64,000 nt of DNA from Lysinibacillus sp. BPa_S21. Lineage in GTDB: Bacteria; Bacillota; Bacilli; Bacillales_A; Planococcaceae. Each line of letters starts with the position of its first letter. The first letter of the stretch is position 1. This document shows positions 37,022-45,803 of the stretch, piece after piece. Made by a program: the position numbers and the translations under genes. The notes beneath the pieces were generated by a model. The model was given only the letters and a program-made list of their open reading frames with translations. It ran no database searches and was not told the DNA's origin. The stretch spans positions 124,001 through 188,000 of the forward strand of contig NZ_JALIRS010000008.1 in NCBI RefSeq assembly GCF_023337795.1. The letters run 5' to 3'.

Positions 37022-39043
37022 ATGAGCCGTTTGATGAATTTAGTCATGTTTTATAGTAAGCGACTAGTAACCAGTAAATTTTATATGGGTACTCTGCTTG
37101 TCTATATGCTCCTGCTAGTCGTTCAATATATTGGTTTATATAAACGATCAAATATGATAGATAATGGAAATGTGTTGAGTATTTTTTTTACAGCACAACA
37201 GATGCTTTTTTTAGTTTATGCAGTTTATTTTTATCGCCTATTTGCAGAGGAGCGTGCCTTTAGCATTGAACGGTATTTTGTAGATGCATATCGTATTTTA
37301 TGTCAGAAAATAGCGGCCATGGCATTTGTACATATGATTATTCAAGGTATCTTTTTTCTTATACAAACACTGTTTGTTTGGTGCTTTTATAAAGCCGTTT
37401 CAGTCCCATGGTCGAGCTTTTATCTAGAGTCTGGTCTATTTATACTTCTCTATTGTTGGCTACCGACCTTCATTAGTTTAGCGATTGGTGTGGTGGTCGC
37501 TAGTATGGTAGGTAAGCATAAAATAAGCTTTGCCATTTTACTAATGATTTGGCTGTTATTAGGTCCTATGAATACAGAAATTTTCTCGGATTATATTCGG
37601 CAAATTCAGTCTGATGACTGGCGCAGTTTTTTGTACCTTTCTACAATGAGTATCTATCAGGTTTATCAATCGTATATTGGCTATAGTTATTCATTAGGAA
37701 CGGTATGGAAAGGGATTAGTTGGATATTTCTATCCATCTTATTGCTTTTAATTAGTTTACTGCGCTATAGCACTATACGCAAACAACGTATAGCTACTGC
37801 GGTGGCTTTTTTTCTAGTGGGTGTGCTAGCTATAGGGAGTATTTATCAGATGACGCTTGAGGATTCAAGGGCTTTTAACTATGCGGATGAACAGGCTGAA
37901 AGTGCCTATTACCAGAATTATACTGGATCACTAGCCGATTTACGCTATCATATCGCTCAGTATACGATTAAAATCGAAGATACAGAAAATCAGCTATCAA
38001 CAACGATTGCATTGGAGCAGGTGCAAACAACAACACCGACCTTTCAATTACATCATGCCTTTCCAATTCAACGTATTGTAGATGAGCACGGGCAGGAACA
38101 GACTTTTCAGAGACAAGGCGATATGGTGAGCGTCAACATCAAACCGACAACAACCGCCTTAACCTTTGACTATACATTAACGAGTCAATATTTTGCCAAA
38201 GTACACCGAAATCGCTGGCTATTACCTGCTACAGTAGGCTGGTATCCAAAAAGAAGTGACGAACCGATTATGCAGTATGTCGATTTTCTAGGCTACAGTA
38301 GAGCTATTCTTAATCCAATTCAAAAGCCTGCGGTGAAGTTTCAAGTGCATAGCAGCCAAGAGCTACTCCTAAATATTCCTAAAATTAAGCCAATGCTCTA
38401 TGAAGGAGTTGTGGATGGCTTAGCGATGATTAAAGCACCCTTCCAGCAACAAAAAATCAAGCGTTATCAAGTCGTTTATCCACTGGATTGGACGGATACA
38501 ACCACACAGTTTGAAGTGATGATTGCACGCATGGAGCAGGTGAATCAAGACCTGAAGAAGCTGATTCCCTCCAGCAGATCTTTGCCAGACATACTTGTAT
38601 TTCAATCAGGTGGGGGTACTGTACAATGGCATGATCATTTTTTATTATACCCAACAGATTCTCTCTATGCGATTGATTCGATAGATAGTACAGCCTATTT
38701 ACTACCTAGTAAGCTGGCATTTGCCCATACGAATCAGCAATTGGGTAATCCTGCTATGGCGGAAGAATGGCAAGAGTTAACAAGTATTATCTTATCAATG
38801 CGTCATAAAATCGCCCAAGCTGGATTTGAATTAATCCAACCAAAATCAGTCAACTATTATGAGTTATCGGCTACAGATCAACAATCTGCTGATTTTGTCT
38901 ATAGTCAGGTGTTGCAAGCAGATGAGGAACTACAAAATCGGCTATTAAGTACATGGTTTGCTAAAATCGAGCAGGTTCAGAATAACTGGCAGAAAATTGA
39001 ACAACTTGTACGGGAGGTTCTTCAAAATGAAGTTAGAAATTGA
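37022..39043 (+). CDS. ABC-2 type permease with large C-terminal extracytoplasmic domain
   Basis: A 673-residue protein. The first 270 residues contain six or so membrane helices with an ABC-2 permease arrangement. The rest (about 280-670) is soluble: strands such as ALTFDYTLTSQYF and RNRWLLPATVGWYPKR recall the N-terminal sandwich of M1-peptidase-like ectodomains fused to some ABC-2 permeases, and the helical end keeps LLPSKLAFAHTNQQL where the peptidase would have HExxH. The zinc motif is absent, so it is probably not a peptidase. ATG 37022 follows AAAGGA; GTG 37019 is an alternative. It forms an operon with an ATPase and a second permease. Substrate unknown. Confidence 0.7.
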   Translation: MSRLMNLVMFYSKRLVTSKFYMGTLLVYMLLLVVQYIGLYKRSNMIDNGNVLSIFFTAQQMLFLVYAVYFYRLFAEERAFSIERYFVDAYRILCQKIAAMAFVHMIIQGIFFLIQTLFVWCFYKAVSVPWSSFYLESGLFILLYCWLPTFISLAIGVVVASMVGKHKISFAILLMIWLLLGPMNTEIFSDYIRQIQSDDWRSFLYLSTMSIYQVYQSYIGYSYSLGTVWKGISWIFLSILLLLISLLRYSTIRKQRIATAVAFFLVGVLAIGSIYQMTLEDSRAFNYADEQAESAYYQNYTGSLADLRYHIAQYTIKIEDTENQLSTTIALEQVQTTTPTFQLHHAFPIQRIVDEHGQEQTFQRQGDMVSVNIKPTTTALTFDYTLTSQYFAKVHRNRWLLPATVGWYPKRSDEPIMQYVDFLGYSRAILNPIQKPAVKFQVHSSQELLLNIPKIKPMLYEGVVDGLAMIKAPFQQQKIKRYQVVYPLDWTDTTTQFEVMIARMEQVNQDLKKLIPSSRSLPDILVFQSGGGTVQWHDHFLLYPTDSLYAIDSIDSTAYLLPSKLAFAHTNQQLGNPAMAEEWQELTSIILSMRHKIAQAGFELIQPKSVNYYELSATDQQSADFVYSQVLQADEELQNRLLSTWFAKIEQVQNNWQKIEQLVREVLQNEVRN

Positions 39044-39905
39044 ACATCTAACAAAAACGATTAAGAAGCGCAATATATTAAATGATATTTCATTAATGGT
39101 TGAAGGCGTTTATGGCTTAATTGGTCCAAATGGGGCAGGGAAGACGACCTTAATGAAAATATTAGCAGGATTGCAAACATTGACTGCTGGTTCGATTAGT
39201 ATTGACGATAAACCCTATGTTCATCGTAATGCCAGCTACATTGCCCCGAATACATTTATCGGTTATTTACCACAGGATTTTATGATTTATCCTGAAAATT
39301 CAGTATATGAAGCCCTCAATCATATCGCGGTTTTACAAGGCATTTCTAAAAAAAGCGAGCGACAACAGCAAATTGAAGAAGCGTTAGCTATCGTGAATTT
39401 AAGTGGGCAGCATCATAAAAAGATGAATGAGCTATCAGGAGGGATGCGAAGAAGAGTTGGTATTGCTCAATTATTAATGAGGAAGCCATCTATTTTATTG
39501 TTTGATGAGCCGACTGCGGGGCTTGATATTGAAGAACGGATTCGCTTTCGTAACTTACTACTAGAGCTAGGGAAACAGCATACGGTTGTTATTTCTTCAC
39601 ATATCGTTGAGGATATTGAATTTCTTTGTACAAAAATTGGCATCTTAACACAAGGGCAGCTACGTTTTGAGGGAACACCTGAGGAATTAAAACAGCAAGC
39701 GGATGGGTATGTATATAGCATGAATGTTCAAGCGGAGGAGTTAAGCGAACTATTAATGACACAGGATATTACACAAATTAATGAGGAAGAACAGCATTTA
39801 AAAGTACGCATCTTTTCAACGGAAGCTCTGGATCAGCCTCGGGTAATTCCTCGTTTAATGGAAGGCTATTTAGCAGTTGTACGAGGTGTAGGCGATGGAA
39901 AATAG
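39027..39905 (+). CDS. ABC transporter ATP-binding protein
   Basis: A 292-residue ATPase with Walker A GPNGAGKTT near residue 37, signature LSGGMRRRVGIAQLL near 140, Walker B ILLFDEPTAGLD and the switch histidine in VISSHIVEDIE. It resembles the drug/antibiotic or Nat-type exporter ATPases. ATG 39027 is chosen, with GGGAGG upstream; it overlaps the permease gene by 17 bases and the next gene by 11. It probably energises export by the flanking membrane proteins. Confidence 0.92.
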   Translation: MKLEIEHLTKTIKKRNILNDISLMVEGVYGLIGPNGAGKTTLMKILAGLQTLTAGSISIDDKPYVHRNASYIAPNTFIGYLPQDFMIYPENSVYEALNHIAVLQGISKKSERQQQIEEALAIVNLSGQHHKKMNELSGGMRRRVGIAQLLMRKPSILLFDEPTAGLDIEERIRFRNLLLELGKQHTVVISSHIVEDIEFLCTKIGILTQGQLRFEGTPEELKQQADGYVYSMNVQAEELSELLMTQDITQINEEEQHLKVRIFSTEALDQPRVIPRLMEGYLAVVRGVGDGK

Positions 39906-40533
39906 TAAGCTATTGTTTGCATTTGATAGAAAAAGTATGAAAGGTGCGTTTTATGTACCGTTTATTATGTGGGCGGTAGCCTTACTAGGGATTCTGTTCT
40001 ATGCGTCCATCGAAGAAGATTATTATACGCATTTTATCATTGTACAAGGAATCTTTCTGCCATTTTGCTCTTGGCATTTAGTTTATCGGTATAGCGAGTT
40101 ATTGGAGCATGGCGCAGAGGATACGTTGTTTCCTTATTATCGCAAATGGTTTCTCTATGATATTGCTCGTTACGTAATTCTCTATAGTCTATTGATGATG
40201 AGCTTGTTACTCCTTATTTTTATTAAAGGAGGAGTGGCTATTTTTGATTATATTACGGTAGCGCATTTACCTATATTACTATTGTTTTATATGTTCGCTG
40301 GACTTGCACTGCTTTTTGTGATGAAGAGTGTCGAAGTGACTTTAGCTATTATCTTTATTTATACAGTGATTGAGGTAGTCACGTTGGGGAAATCTGGTAT
40401 GCCTTGGCCGCATATTATTATCTTTTTGCCTCCTCTACCAGAAGATCCAGAAATGACGAAGAAGTTTACATTTTTATTTCTCATAACAATCAGTATGGTA
40501 ATGTATGTAGCGAAAAAAGTCCGAATGTTTTAA
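39895..40533 (+). CDS. ABC transporter membrane subunit
   Basis: A 212-residue hydrophobic protein with about six helices. Overlap with the ATPase gene and the ABC-2-like topology suggest it is the second permease half of the exporter. Residues such as YRYSELLEHGAEDTLFPYYRKW form a cytoplasmic loop that could contact the ATPase. No specific family name is recognised. Confidence 0.7.
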   Translation: MENSKLLFAFDRKSMKGAFYVPFIMWAVALLGILFYASIEEDYYTHFIIVQGIFLPFCSWHLVYRYSELLEHGAEDTLFPYYRKWFLYDIARYVILYSLLMMSLLLLIFIKGGVAIFDYITVAHLPILLLFYMFAGLALLFVMKSVEVTLAIIFIYTVIEVVTLGKSGMPWPHIIIFLPPLPEDPEMTKKFTFLFLITISMVMYVAKKVRMF

Positions 40534-40711
40534 CTTCTAAAAGGTGGGAGGGGTTCGAACACGAAATATGATACTAAAAAGGATGAAATGAGGAGCATAA
40601 TACCCGGTGCTTCTGCATAATTGCTCCTCCAGATTTACTATTGATGGTGCATTGCTACGAAAAAATTTATTATTGTTCTGGCTATCACATTTTCAAAATT
40701 GCACCATTGAT

Positions 40712-40831
40712 TTAAATATCATCTTTATATTTTTTTACAATCGAGATAGTTAATCGAATAGCATAATAAACGCCATAAATCATAGCTAATAATATAAAAA
40801 GCATTATTATTTGAACGATCCAATCTCCCAT
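40712..40831 (-). CDS. 39-residue membrane protein, DUF4083-like
   Basis: Reads MGDWIVQIIMLFILLAMIYG and continues VYYAIRLTISIVKKYKDDI. One membrane helix and a basic tail. AAGGTGGG lies at ideal distance before the ATG. It resembles small DUF4083 proteins of Bacillus, from memory. Too short for most gene finders but well supported by its ribosome site and composition. Confidence 0.5.
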   Translation of the reverse strand: MGDWIVQIIMLFILLAMIYGVYYAIRLTISIVKKYKDDI

Positions 40832-40963
40832 TATTTGTCCCACCTTAATATTAAATTCTTGAATTACCGCGCTTTTCTTTAATGCCTTCAGTACGGGGTG
40901 AATATGTATTGTAAAGAGAAAGAGTGCGGAGCATTGATAGCCCTAATAATTGATAAAGAGAAA

Positions 40964-41118
40964 CTAATTTTTCTTACTATGCTTCAATTCCTCGCGTAAC
41001 TTCTTAATTTCTTCAGTCTGTTCAAGAATATTATTGTTTACTCTTCTAATTGAATCATAAACCGCAAAAATGCCTGCAAATATGGTTAATAAAATTGGCT
41101 AAGCAATATACGAATCAT
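40964..41118 (-). pseudogene. Frameshifted small membrane/coiled-coil protein
   Basis: One frame reads PILLTIFAGIFAVYDSIRRV and then NNNILEQTEEIKKLREELKH up to a stop at 40964: a membrane helix followed by a coiled coil. It has no start codon in frame; the only upstream ATG (complement of 41116-41118) starts MIRILLSQFY in another frame and stops. A single indel near 41090 would join them, so this looks like a recently broken gene. Confidence 0.4.
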
Positions 41119-41176
41119 ATTTTGTATTATAATAACAGAAATGGGTGTTATTTAATAGCGGAGGAGCTGATCAAAC

Positions 41177-41578
41177 ATTTGCAAATTTACCGTAACGTCA
41201 GGTGCTGTTATTTTAAATCAGCAAAATCAATTACTTTTAAAAAAAGATCCTAATAGAGGATGGGAATTACCAGGTGGCTGTGTAGAAAAAAATGAAACAT
41301 TTATAGAAACAGTTATTAGGGAAGTTAAAGAGGAAACTGGAATTGAAATCGAAATTCTAAAATTTTGCGGTGTTTCGCAAGAAATAAAACATAGTGTTTG
41401 TACTATGTGGTGGTTAGGAACTTCTATTGGCGGTGAATTACAAACGAGTTGTGAAAGTTTAGAGGTTGGTTTTTTTGACGTAGAAGAGGCTTTAGTATTA
41501 ATAGAAAATGAAGATTTTAAAAACGAATTATTACATTGCTTAAACAACGAGGCAGAACCTTTTTATATTTCTTTTTAA
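41177..41578 (+). CDS. Nudix hydrolase with no canonical start codon (ATT start or decayed)
   Basis: An open frame of 133 codons from the TGA at 41168 to the TAA at 41576 encodes an intact Nudix protein: KFTVTSGAVILNQQNQLLLK, GWELPGGCVEKNETFIETVI and the catalytic REVKEETGIEIE, giving the full Gx5Ex7REUxEExGU box. No ATG, GTG or TTG occurs before the box. ATT at 41177 lies where the start is expected, about 10 bases after GGAGGAG, and would give MCKFTVTSG. Either a rare ATT start (as in infC) or loss of ATG by one base change. A Nudix enzyme would hydrolyse nucleoside diphosphate derivatives. Confidence 0.6.
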   Translation: MCKFTVTSGAVILNQQNQLLLKKDPNRGWELPGGCVEKNETFIETVIREVKEETGIEIEILKFCGVSQEIKHSVCTMWWLGTSIGGELQTSCESLEVGFFDVEEALVLIENEDFKNELLHCLNNEAEPFYISF

Positions 41579-41630
41579 ATAAGAAACAGGCCACGATTAT
41601 TTTCTAATCGTGGCTTTATTAATATCACAA

Positions 41631-42122
41631 TTAGTGAAGTTGTGTTAAAACATATTCATAAATTTCATCGGATGATTTATTAAGAGCTACGGAAAACTCT
41701 GAAAAGATAGTATCCTGTAAAGATTGTAATAATTTCTCTTCCTGGTTAGGGAATTTTTTTTCAAGTGTCTTATATTCGCGCTTTTTTCGTAGCAATGTGT
41801 TTAAAAGATTTGCTTGTTTTTGGCGATTGCCAGATTTAATGATGTCTAAATGAAATCTCATTCGATGTGTATTTTGTTCAATCCATTCCACACCAGGGGA
41901 TGTGAATGAATGTAAAATACTGAGGGCTTCTTCTTTTTTAATAATATCTCTAAGCTGTTTTTTGGAATTGTCAATAGGGGTACGAATAATTAGTTGTGGT
42001 TCATTTAGTGGCTGTAAAACGTAATAAGATTTAGTAATGTCGTTAAAGGTTTGTTCACAAATATCTTCAATAGAACAAAGTCCATGTGATGAGTATATGA
42101 CTACATCGCCAACGTTGTACAT
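41631..42122 (-). CDS. CarD/CdnL-family transcriptional regulator
   Basis: A 163-residue protein. Residues 1-60 form the RNA-polymerase interaction domain (MYNVGDVVIYSSHGLCSIED, then SYYVLQPL), and the helical C-terminal half carries LLRKKREYKTLEKKFPNQEEKLL, as in CarD family members that bind promoter DNA next to the polymerase. ATG 42122 is chosen, after GGAGGGG. It is divergent from a MarR-type gene and shares with it an intergenic region holding two identical palindromes, so the MarR protein probably controls it. Confidence 0.87.
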   Translation of the reverse strand: MYNVGDVVIYSSHGLCSIEDICEQTFNDITKSYYVLQPLNEPQLIIRTPIDNSKKQLRDIIKKEEALSILHSFTSPGVEWIEQNTHRMRFHLDIIKSGNRQKQANLLNTLLRKKREYKTLEKKFPNQEEKLLQSLQDTIFSEFSVALNKSSDEIYEYVLTQLH

Positions 42123-42148
42123 GTATTTCCCCTCCAACAAACTGTATT

Positions 42149-42163
42149 GTCAACTAAGTTGAC
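42149..42163. promoter_or_regulatory. Palindromic operator 1 between carD-like and marR-like genes
   Basis: GTCAACTAAGTTGAC, a perfect palindrome around a central A, identical to operator 2 46 bp downstream. It lies just upstream of the carD-like start and is a candidate MarR site. Confidence 0.75.
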
Positions 42164-42194
42164 TAAATTAATTGTAAGCTATTATATGGTTTTT

Positions 42195-42209
42195 GTCAAC
42201 TAAGTTGAC
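42195..42209. promoter_or_regulatory. Palindromic operator 2 overlapping the marR -35 element
   Basis: Second exact copy of GTCAACTAAGTTGAC. Its right end supplies the TTGAC of the marR promoter, so binding would repress the regulator's own gene. Confidence 0.75.
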
Positions 42210-42233
42210 GATTGGTGCTGTTTTTTGTATATT
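42205..42233 (+). promoter_or_regulatory. Promoter of the MarR-family gene
   Basis: -35 TTGACG at 42205-42210, 17-bp spacer, -10 TATATT at 42228-42233, about 34 bp before the start codon. Confidence 0.65.
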
Positions 42234-42266
42234 AATAACGAAAAATAGGAAATGAAGGTGAACTAG

Positions 42267-42701
42267 TTGAAGGACGAATTGCAGAATCGAGATGTCATTG
42301 ATTTGTTGAGCGAACGTCACGAACTACTTCGAAAACTTGCGGAAGAGAAGTGGAATAAGCATAACGATATTAATATTTCAAATTCAGAATGGTATATTTT
42401 GAAGAGGGTTTATAAAAAACAATTGACGATTTCAGAAGTTGCTAAAAATGTTAATTTTTCAAGACAAGCAACCCATAAAATAATAAAGAGTTTGGAAGTT
42501 AAAGGGTTGGTGACAGTTACGAGTGTCGAACATAGTAAAAAACATAAAGCTATTCGTATGACAGAATTTGGTGACAGTTGCTTTGAAAAAAATCAATATT
42601 GTAAAGCAGAAATAGAAAAACAATTGGTTAATACAATTGGTGAAGATCAGGTTAACAGATTAAAAAATATATTAAACCTAAATTGGGATATCGAGCAGTA
42701 A
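42267..42701 (+). CDS. MarR-family transcriptional regulator
   Basis: A 144-residue winged-helix regulator. SNSEWYILKRVYKKQLTISE, then VAKNVNFSRQATHKIIKSLE (recognition helix) and KGLVTVTSVEHSKKHKAIRM (wing) are the MarR pattern. TTG at 42267 follows GAAGGTG. It is divergent from the CarD-like gene, with twin GTCAACTAAGTTGAC palindromes between them, one over its own promoter. Ligand unknown. Confidence 0.87.
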   Translation: MKDELQNRDVIDLLSERHELLRKLAEEKWNKHNDINISNSEWYILKRVYKKQLTISEVAKNVNFSRQATHKIIKSLEVKGLVTVTSVEHSKKHKAIRMTEFGDSCFEKNQYCKAEIEKQLVNTIGEDQVNRLKNILNLNWDIEQ

Positions 42702-42779
42702 ATGTTTGGTGCACATGAAATTCAACGCTTATAAAAAGTAGGATACTAATTTAATCTGGTAGGCTACATAGAAAATTTC

Positions 42780-42817
42780 AAAAGCCACTTTCGTTACTAA
42801 TCGAAAGTGGCTTTTAA
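42780..42817. terminator. Bidirectional terminator
   Basis: AAAGCCACTTTCG / CGAAAGTGGCTTTT, between the convergent MarR-type gene and a membrane-protein gene. Confidence 0.9.
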
Positions 42818-42819
42818 TG

Positions 42820-43371
42820 TTACTTTACCTTCTCGCGTTCTATAAATGTAGCACCATTTAGATAGGCTGCATTGTAAATCCTACTTCTTTCCTCTGAACC
42901 GAATTGTCCGTTTTCTCTAATAACAAACTTTTCGTTATTGTTTGTTTGGAAGTAATAAGTGCCCACTGTACCTATTTCATATTCATAAATGACTTCCTTA
43001 ATATCCTGCCATTCATAGGTAGTTTGATGATGAAATTCTTTGAAAACAATTTGTGTTTTCTGTATAGCAGTATAATTTAAAAGAGAAAAATAGCCTAAAA
43101 CAAGGCTGCTCACGATAACTATAATCGTCATCAAATAGGTGTATTTATTTCTTTTAAATCCAAGCATGATCGACGTTAAAATAATTAGCATAATTGCTAT
43201 AAAAAGCATAGTAAAGTTGTTTGTTGGAATAATCAGCACGATATTATCTTTACTAAAATAAAATGTTTGGGAAATGGTTATAGGCAGCATGAAAACAATG
43301 ATAGGGGATAGTAAAAGCAATACAATTGCAAAAATAAAAAGCTTTGCATTAGGTGATAATTGGCTTAACAT
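42820..43371 (-). CDS. Membrane protein of unknown function
   Basis: A 183-residue protein with three clear membrane helices in the first 115 residues (about 10-33, 50-68 and 80-97) and a soluble C-terminal domain of about 80 residues (TTYEWQDIKEVIYEYEIG). The short loop between helices one and two faces outwards by the positive-inside rule. AAAGGAGG precedes the ATG. No family recognised. Confidence 0.65.
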   Translation of the reverse strand: MLSQLSPNAKLFIFAIVLLLLSPIIVFMLPITISQTFYFSKDNIVLIIPTNNFTMLFIAIMLIILTSIMLGFKRNKYTYLMTIIVIVSSLVLGYFSLLNYTAIQKTQIVFKEFHHQTTYEWQDIKEVIYEYEIGTVGTYYFQTNNNEKFVIRENGQFGSEERSRIYNAAYLNGATFIEREKVK

Positions 43372-43526
43372 AAATATCCTCCTTTGAATAGAGTGAATAT
43401 TCTGTTTTGTTATCAGTGTAACATATTATTTTATAACTGAGCTTATGGAGTAACCATAAAATTCTGAATTAATACTTCTATATATGGAAAAGTGACCGTT
43501 ATAATAGTGATATAGAGGTGAGGATG

Positions 43527-44024
43527 ATGAAAAAAGATAGAGGGAAAGTTTGGTTAGGTGTTGCAGGTGTAACTGTCAATGAGCTAGGACAATGGCTAGT
43601 TGTTAAAAAGGCATATAGCGGATTAAAGGGAAGATGGTCATTGCCAGCTGGTTTTGTCAATGCTGGTGAAACAGTAGATGAAGCGGTTGTTCGCGAATTG
43701 AAAGAAGAAACGGGTATTGATTGCTATGTATCAGGTTTAATTGGTTTTCGAACGGGTGTGATCCGCAGTGATATTAGTGATAATATGGCGATCTTTTATT
43801 GTCGGATGAAGGATGAACAGCAAGAGATTTGTATTCAGGAAAAAGAATTATTAGAAGCGAAATGGATGTATCCAAAGGAGCTCGCTCAGGATGAAATGAC
43901 ATCAGTGATGTTAAAAGAAATGGCATCGAACCAATTTGAAAAGCACCAATTAGAGGGGATTGAAGGTATTAATCCAGGAGATGTGTTTGGCTATTCATCT
44001 TATAAATTATTCTTTAAAAAATAA
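43527..44024 (+). CDS. Nudix hydrolase family protein
   Basis: A 165-residue protein with a complete Nudix box: [20 protein letters not shown] and [23 protein letters not shown] precedes it and a C-terminal region [19 protein letters not shown] follows. It probably hydrolyses a nucleoside diphosphate derivative. ATG 43527 is chosen, since GAGGTG is six bases upstream; GTG 43518 and ATG 43524 are in frame. It is only 20 bases from lytS, so the two are likely co-transcribed, an unusual pairing. Confidence 0.85.
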   Translation: MKKDRGKVWLGVAGVTVNELGQWLVVKKAYSGLKGRWSLPAGFVNAGETVDEAVVRELKEETGIDCYVSGLIGFRTGVIRSDISDNMAIFYCRMKDEQQEICIQEKELLEAKWMYPKELAQDEMTSVMLKEMASNQFEKHQLEGIEGINPGDVFGYSSYKLFFKK

Positions 44025-44044
44025 AGTAATAGAGGCGGGGACCT

Positions 44045-45799
44045 ATGATGGAGCTATTTTTGTTTATGTTAGAGCGAGTAGGGCTAATCATTGTGTTTGC
44101 CTTTTTAATGTCTAGATGGCGATTCTTTCGGGGAATGCTATTTCAGGATCAAGGGGTTAAGGAAAAAGCTTGGCTTATTATTATTTTTAGCGCTTTAAGT
44201 ATAGTGAGTAGCTATACAGGGATAAAAATCGAAAGTGGAACGATATATCCTTTAAATCAAATGATACATAGCACGATTAATGCAGAGGAAGCCATTGCGA
44301 ATACGAGGCTAATTGGCGTAGCAATTGCCGGGATTTTTGGTGGGCCGCTTGTTGGAGTTAGCGTGGGGATTATTGCGGGGATTCACCGTATTACCCTTGG
44401 CGGTTTTACAGCGGTTGCCTGTGGTATTTCGACAATACTAGCAGGATTTATCACAGGTGGTTTAAGTAAGCAATTAAAAATACGTCAAACCTTTTCCTAT
44501 AAAAAAGCTGTACTCATCGGGATTTGTGCTGAGACTTTACAAATGATTGTGATTTTAATAATGGCAAAACCATTTGAACAAGCTTTGCAATTAGTTTCTT
44601 TAATAGCGCTACCGATGATTTTTATGAATGCTTTTGGGATTTTAATATTTTTCATTATTATTAAAACTTTTATCGATGAGGAAGAGCGTACAAAAGCATT
44701 ACAAACACACCAAGCTTTTTCTATTGCCCAACAAACTATTGAACATTTTCGTAAAGGGTTAAATGAGGAATCCTGCCGAACGATTGCCGAGATTATTAAA
44801 AGAGAGATTGAGGTTGATGCAGTCGCGATTACGGATACAAATGGGATTTTAGCACATGTTGGAGTAGGCGAGGATCATCATGTCATTCATCAAGAAATAA
44901 TGACGGCTTTAACGAAGCGGGTTTTAGTAGAAGGACGCATTATTACTGCGACGTCCGCAAAAGAAATCAGTTGTCCACATGAAGATTGTCCGTTAAGTGC
45001 TGCGATTGTCTTACCCTTAAAAGTACAGCATAAAACGGTGGGTACTTTAAAGCTGTATTTTAGCAATGTTTCTTCATTAACAGGGGCAAAAAGAGAGCTT
45101 GCAGAGGGCCTCAGTCGACTATTTTCCTCGCAGCTAGAATATGCTGAAATTGAGCAGCAAAGAAAGCTCTTAAAGGATGCCGAAATTAAAGCACTACAAG
45201 CACAGGTGCATCCGCATTTCTTTTTTAATAGTCTGAATACTATTTCGAGTTTGATCCGAACGGATGCTGATGAGGCTAGAGCATTATTGATCAAGCTTAG
45301 TACGTTTTTCAGGAGTAATTTGCAGGGAGCTCGCCAAATGCTCATTCCGTTAAAAAATGAAATTGACCATGTGGAGGCTTATTTGTCAATTGAACAAACA
45401 AGGTTTCCGAACCGCTATGATGTGCAATTTCACTTGGATGAAGCACTTTTTGACGTACAGATTCCCCCATTTACCTTACAGCCACTCGTCGAAAATGCTA
45501 TTTATCATGCCTTTAAACATCGTAAGGAAGGCAAAATTGATGTTAGGGTGCAACGACTTAATAATAAGCTATTGCTGTCAACAGAGGATAATGGCTGTGG
45601 GATGAGAAAAGAGCAGGTTAAACAGCTTGGCAAAACGATCATGCAATCGGAGCAAGGAACAGGGACAGCTTTATGGAATATTTATCAGCGTATTCATGAA
45701 ATTTACGGAGCTGAAGCAGATTTTCACATTTCAAGTACGTTGGATGTTGGTACGAAAATTATGATTCAGCTACCATTAAAAGCTACGAGATGGGAGTAG
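44045..45799 (+). CDS. lytS: LytS-family sensor histidine kinase
   Basis: A 584-residue kinase. The N-terminal 5TMR-LYT membrane domain (about 1-210) contains PLNQMIHSTINAEEAIANTR and GIFGGPLVGVSVGIIAGIHR, which bind small carboxylates such as pyruvate in this family. A GAF-like domain (about 220-360) follows, with CPHEDCP. The phosphoacceptor histidine is in QAQVHPHFFFNSLNTISSL, and the ATPase domain has LQPLVENAIYHAFKH and ENGCGM-like residues. GAGGCGGGG precedes the ATG. It is paired with lytT and is close to a CstA-type transporter, which suggests pyruvate sensing. Confidence 0.92.
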   Translation: MMELFLFMLERVGLIIVFAFLMSRWRFFRGMLFQDQGVKEKAWLIIIFSALSIVSSYTGIKIESGTIYPLNQMIHSTINAEEAIANTRLIGVAIAGIFGGPLVGVSVGIIAGIHRITLGGFTAVACGISTILAGFITGGLSKQLKIRQTFSYKKAVLIGICAETLQMIVILIMAKPFEQALQLVSLIALPMIFMNAFGILIFFIIIKTFIDEEERTKALQTHQAFSIAQQTIEHFRKGLNEESCRTIAEIIKREIEVDAVAITDTNGILAHVGVGEDHHVIHQEIMTALTKRVLVEGRIITATSAKEISCPHEDCPLSAAIVLPLKVQHKTVGTLKLYFSNVSSLTGAKRELAEGLSRLFSSQLEYAEIEQQRKLLKDAEIKALQAQVHPHFFFNSLNTISSLIRTDADEARALLIKLSTFFRSNLQGARQMLIPLKNEIDHVEAYLSIEQTRFPNRYDVQFHLDEALFDVQIPPFTLQPLVENAIYHAFKHRKEGKIDVRVQRLNNKLLLSTEDNGCGMRKEQVKQLGKTIMQSEQGTGTALWNIYQRIHEIYGAEADFHISSTLDVGTKIMIQLPLKATRWE

Positions 45800-45803
45800 A
45801 GAA

